Shown: piece after piece, positions 56,096-58,320 of the stretch
Layout: every line of letters begins with the position of its first letter
Position numbering within the stretch: position 1 is the first letter of the stretch
Assembly (NCBI GenBank): GCA_903893815.1
Contig: CAITNS010000012.1
Span: forward strand, 1 to 58,320
DNA from: an uncultured Bacteroidota bacterium
Lineage (GTDB): Bacteria; Bacteroidota; Bacteroidia; B-17B0; Aurantibacillaceae
Direction of reading: 5' to 3'
DNA length: 58,320 nucleotides
Made by a program: the position numbers and the translations under genes
Notes under the pieces: generated by a model
Told to the model about the DNA's origin: nothing
What the model saw: the letters and a program-made list of their open reading frames with translations, nothing else
The model's database searches: none

Positions 56096-57310
56096 ATGGA
56101 ATATGTAGTTATTTTAAGTAACAATTTATTGGAATATGTTTCAAATGATTTTGTGCGAAGTTTAATGCAAGAAATTGACTGGAAACAAAAACTCATTGAA
56201 ATAAGAGGTAGTAGGGGTGTAGGAAAAACTACACTGATGCTACAAAAAGCTAACACATTAAAAAAAAATGGGTCAAATGTTGTATATGCGTCGTTAGATA
56301 CTCCATACTTTTTTAATAATAGCTTAATTGAATTTGCAGATGAGTTTGCTCGCTATGGTGGGGAATATCTTTTCCTTGATGAAGTGCATCGCTATCCATC
56401 AAAAGAACCTGAATCGGATTGGTCGTTGGAACTAAAAAATATTTACGATGCATATCCAAAATTAAAAATAGTTTATTCAGGTTCTTCCATTTTGCATTTA
56501 TACAAAGGAAAAGGAGATTTGAGCAGAAGAAAATCGTCATATTTACTTAATGGACTTTCTTTTCGTGAATATCTTGAATTAAACAAGATACTAAAACACC
56601 ATCCTGTTGAACTGGAATTCCTTCTTGAAAATCATAATAAAATTGCAAGCGATATCAATAAAAAAATTCGACCGCTGGTTTACTTCAAAAAATACCTTAG
56701 GTTTGGGTACTACCCTTTTTATAATGATAACGAAGAAATATATTTCAGGCAATTACAGGATGTAATTAATCTCATTATAGATACCGATCTGCCTTATCTT
56801 ACATCTATTTCTGCAGGAGCAAGAGAACAATTAAAAAGATTGCTAGGTGCAATAAGCTCCACTGTACCTTATGTTCCAAACATGAATAAATTGGCAGGAC
56901 TTATACACGTAACTGACAGCCGAACATTATTAAAATACTTGCAATTGTTAATGGAAGCGCAGTTAATTTATCTTTTAAGAGCTGATGCAAAAGGGAACAA
57001 GCAGTTACAAAAACCCGATAAAATTTTACTAAATAATACTAATCTAATTAATGCGCTAGGGCTTTCACAAAATGATGTGGGAACACAGCGCGAAACGTTT
57101 TTTCTGAATCAATTATCGTTTCGGCATTCGGTAAATTATTCTGAAAAAGCAGATTTTTTGGTGAATAAAAAACATGTATTTGAAATTGGTGGAAAAGGGA
57201 AAAATAAAACACAAATAGCAGGTTCAAAATCAGCTTATTTGGCATTAGATGATATTGAAACAGGTTTCGGGAACAAGATTCCCCTTTGGTTATTCGGTTT
57301 TTTATATTGA
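56096..57310 (+). CDS. AAA_14/DUF4143 family ATPase
   Basis: 404 residues. AAA_14 domain at about 30-165 with Walker A RGSRGVGKTTLM and Walker B YLFLDEVHRYP, and a sensor-like IVYSGSSIL. A DUF4143 C-terminal part follows (about 200-400: ISSTVPYVPNMNKLAGLIHV, a winged-helix-like segment, then FLNQLSFRHSVNYSEKADFLV resembling a PD-(D/E)xK-like fold). The family is very common and often found in mobile or defence-rich regions, but its function is unknown. The gene is complete and has its own palindromic upstream site. Confidence 0.85.
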   Translation: MEYVVILSNNLLEYVSNDFVRSLMQEIDWKQKLIEIRGSRGVGKTTLMLQKANTLKKNGSNVVYASLDTPYFFNNSLIEFADEFARYGGEYLFLDEVHRYPSKEPESDWSLELKNIYDAYPKLKIVYSGSSILHLYKGKGDLSRRKSSYLLNGLSFREYLELNKILKHHPVELEFLLENHNKIASDINKKIRPLVYFKKYLRFGYYPFYNDNEEIYFRQLQDVINLIIDTDLPYLTSISAGAREQLKRLLGAISSTVPYVPNMNKLAGLIHVTDSRTLLKYLQLLMEAQLIYLLRADAKGNKQLQKPDKILLNNTNLINALGLSQNDVGTQRETFFLNQLSFRHSVNYSEKADFLVNKKHVFEIGGKGKNKTQIAGSKSAYLALDDIETGFGNKIPLWLFGFLY

Positions 57311-57327
57311 TGTACTTTGATTAAGGA

Positions 57328-57624
57328 TTGATAAGTAACCTGGTAAATAATTCCTACATGGGTTGTTGTATGGCTTTTAACAAGAACGTTTTAAATTATG
57401 TATTGCCATTTCCTGATAAAATAGCGATGCATGATAGTTGGATAGGTTTAAATGCCTCTTTAATAGGAAAATCTTATTTTTTAAATACGTCCTTAATTCA
57501 TTACAGGCGTCACTGTAAAAACACCATGGCTTCGTTCAAAAAAAATCATTTGCCAGTAACTTATCAAATCAGTTACAGATTATATATGATGTATCGTGTT
57601 TTGAAACGTAGGTTACTTTCATAA
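57328..57624 (+). pseudogene. C-terminal fragment of a GT2 (rhamnosyltransferase-like) glycosyltransferase
   Basis: 98 residues from TTG at 57328, preceded by a stop at 57322. The sequence NSYMGCCMAFNKNVLNYVLPFP, MHDSWIGLNASLIGKSYFLN, LIHYRRHCKNTMAS matches the last third of family 2 glycosyltransferases; the N-terminal UDP-binding domain and its DxD are missing. A functional enzyme is about 290-320 residues, so this is a remnant. With the broken Wzm gene it points to a former O-antigen region here. Confidence 0.8.
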
Positions 57625-57646
57625 AAAATAGTAATTTCTATTTTTT
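57623..57646. terminator. Possible A/T-rich bidirectional terminator
   Basis: AAAAAATAG-TAATTT-CTATTTTTT is an inverted repeat with 9-bp arms, at the end of the glycosyltransferase remnant. The stem has only one G-C pair, so termination would be weak. Confidence 0.4.
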
Positions 57647-57787
57647 GTGATTTGACGAATAGCTCTTAGCATAAATAACGGCAAGCAATTTAGCAATAGG
57701 TTTTGGCCATAAGCGCTTAAACATAAGTAAATCTTCCTTTTTGTCTGTTATTATTCTGTAATCCCTTCGTTTTATCTGATTATTCAT
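57638..57787 (-). CDS. Small ORF, possible gene remnant
   Basis: 49 codons from ATG at 57787 to TAG at 57638-57640 on the minus strand, giving MNNQIKRRDYRIITDKKEDL then LMFKRLWPKPIAKLLAVIYA and KSYSSNHKK. I do not recognise it. It is basic and may be the end of a truncated glycan-cluster gene or chance. It lies tail-to-tail with the GT2 remnant. Confidence 0.25.
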   Translation of the reverse strand: MNNQIKRRDYRIITDKKEDLLMFKRLWPKPIAKLLAVIYAKSYSSNHKK

Positions 57788-57879
57788 GGATGCGATGCTT
57801 CATTAATTTTTGATTAATGTAAACAAAACACCCTTTCATGTTCGCCAATCTATACCAAGCATCAGTAATTTATTTGTTC

Positions 57880-57997
57880 AATAAATACTACATTTTTTCA
57901 AAGTAATTAGTTTAAAAAAATGAGGTGTTTGATACTTGAAGGACTTGAATTAAAATGATTTAATATTAAAGTTACGGATTGCAAATCCGCGATAACT
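57880..57997 (+). repeat. Long direct repeat, copy B
   Basis: 118 bp matching copy A at 48494-48613 in the same orientation. It ends with the perfect hairpin CGGATT-GCA-AATCCG (57975-57989). No gene lies between 57788 and this repeat. Confidence 0.85.
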
Positions 57998-58320
57998 ATT
58001 TCAGTCACTTCGCCCCTCGACAGGCTCAGGACAAGAGTGCGAGGAACGAGCGTATCGATTGTCACATCGAGCGCAGTCGAGATGTGTTTGCGCTTTTTGT
58101 TCTCGACTGCGCTCGAACTGACAAGCGTTTTTTAGTCAATTCGCCCCTCGACAGGCTCAGGACTGTTCCTTCGTCGCAATGACGAAACTTTAAACGAAGC
58201 GTCATTGCGATGAGGAACGAAGAATCTATAGTCATTCCGGGATTGACTCAGAATCTCTCTACTTCTTAAAATTTGTAGATGCTGAATCAAGTTCAGCATG
58301 ACTAATACTTAACATATTTA
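57998..58320. repeat. Cluster of dispersed short repeats at the right end
   Basis: No gene. It holds CCCCTCGACAGGCTCAGGAC twice (near 58013 and 58143), the first followed by AAGAGTGCGAGGAACGAGCG as near 50749, plus pairs such as CGAGCGCAGTCGAGATG/CTCGACTGCGCTCG and a perfect hairpin ATGCTGAA-TCAAG-TTCAGCAT at 58279-58299. Base composition is markedly higher in G+C than in the genes. Confidence 0.75.

Noticed and set aside
57979-58182. 67-codon plus-strand ORF at the right end
   Set aside because: Its sequence is made of dispersed repeats (CTCGACAGGCTCAGGAC and relatives), not a gene.
48459-58320. Insertion sequence or integrative element
   Set aside because: No transposase, integrase, relaxase or tRNA-linked attachment site was found despite the mosaic structure.

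Overview
The window is AT-rich DNA from a member of the Bacteroidota. The evidence is two secreted proteins with type IX secretion (T9SS, type A) C-terminal sorting domains (YPNPN motif), the Bacteroidota promoter element TAnnTTTG in front of several genes, WG-repeat, FKBP and OmpA envelope proteins, and toxin-antitoxin families typical of the phylum. No rRNA, tRNA, insertion sequence or CRISPR array was recognised. The first ~300 bases do not fit. Positions 1-73 on the minus strand encode the first 24 residues of a green-algal plastid RuBisCO large subunit, so the left end is probably a chimeric assembly joined to the bacterial contig near 300; a metagenomic origin is likely.

306-29393 is dense in two-component signalling. 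A plus-strand run encodes a truncated HWE-type histidine kinase, a REC-SpoIIE phosphatase, an H-NOX haem NO sensor, a GAF histidine kinase and two stand-alone REC proteins. An OmpA-like protein, a minus-strand multi-PAS HWE kinase, a GlcG/HbpS-like protein and a DinB-like protein follow. After two T9SS surface proteins come a hybrid kinase, a degenerate NtrC-like regulator, a broken REC gene with an HPt protein, and a minus-strand FIST (NosP-like) - multi-PAS kinase - REC set. H-NOX and FIST/NosP are the two known bacterial haem NO-sensor families, and here each sits beside kinases and receivers within 27 kb.

29448-36786 holds envelope genes: a WG-repeat lipoprotein, a four-domain FKBP protein, and two tandem TMTC-like membrane glycosyltransferases with TPR tails and EF-hand-like loops. 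36858-48458 is one long minus-strand surface-glycan or glycolipid cluster: a YfhO-like membrane protein, three methyltransferases, WbqC, a GtrB/DPM-like glycosyltransferase, a PhyH-type dioxygenase, an SDR, an ATP-grasp ligase, a metallophosphoesterase and a WecE-like sugar aminotransferase.

48459-58320 is a decaying accessory island bounded by two direct ~120-bp repeats. It carries an AbiE pair, a broken Wzm-type exporter permease, a VbhA antitoxin with a doubly inactivated Fic toxin, two C-terminal scraps of AlbA_2-type proteins, a RhuM pseudogene, a VapBC-like pair, an intact HigBA pair plus a remnant of a second one, an AAA_14/DUF4143 ATPase and the C-terminal end of a GT2 glycosyltransferase. 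Short palindromic repeats lie between these genes. The Wzm and GT2 scraps suggest that the glycan cluster once reached further right and was invaded and eroded.
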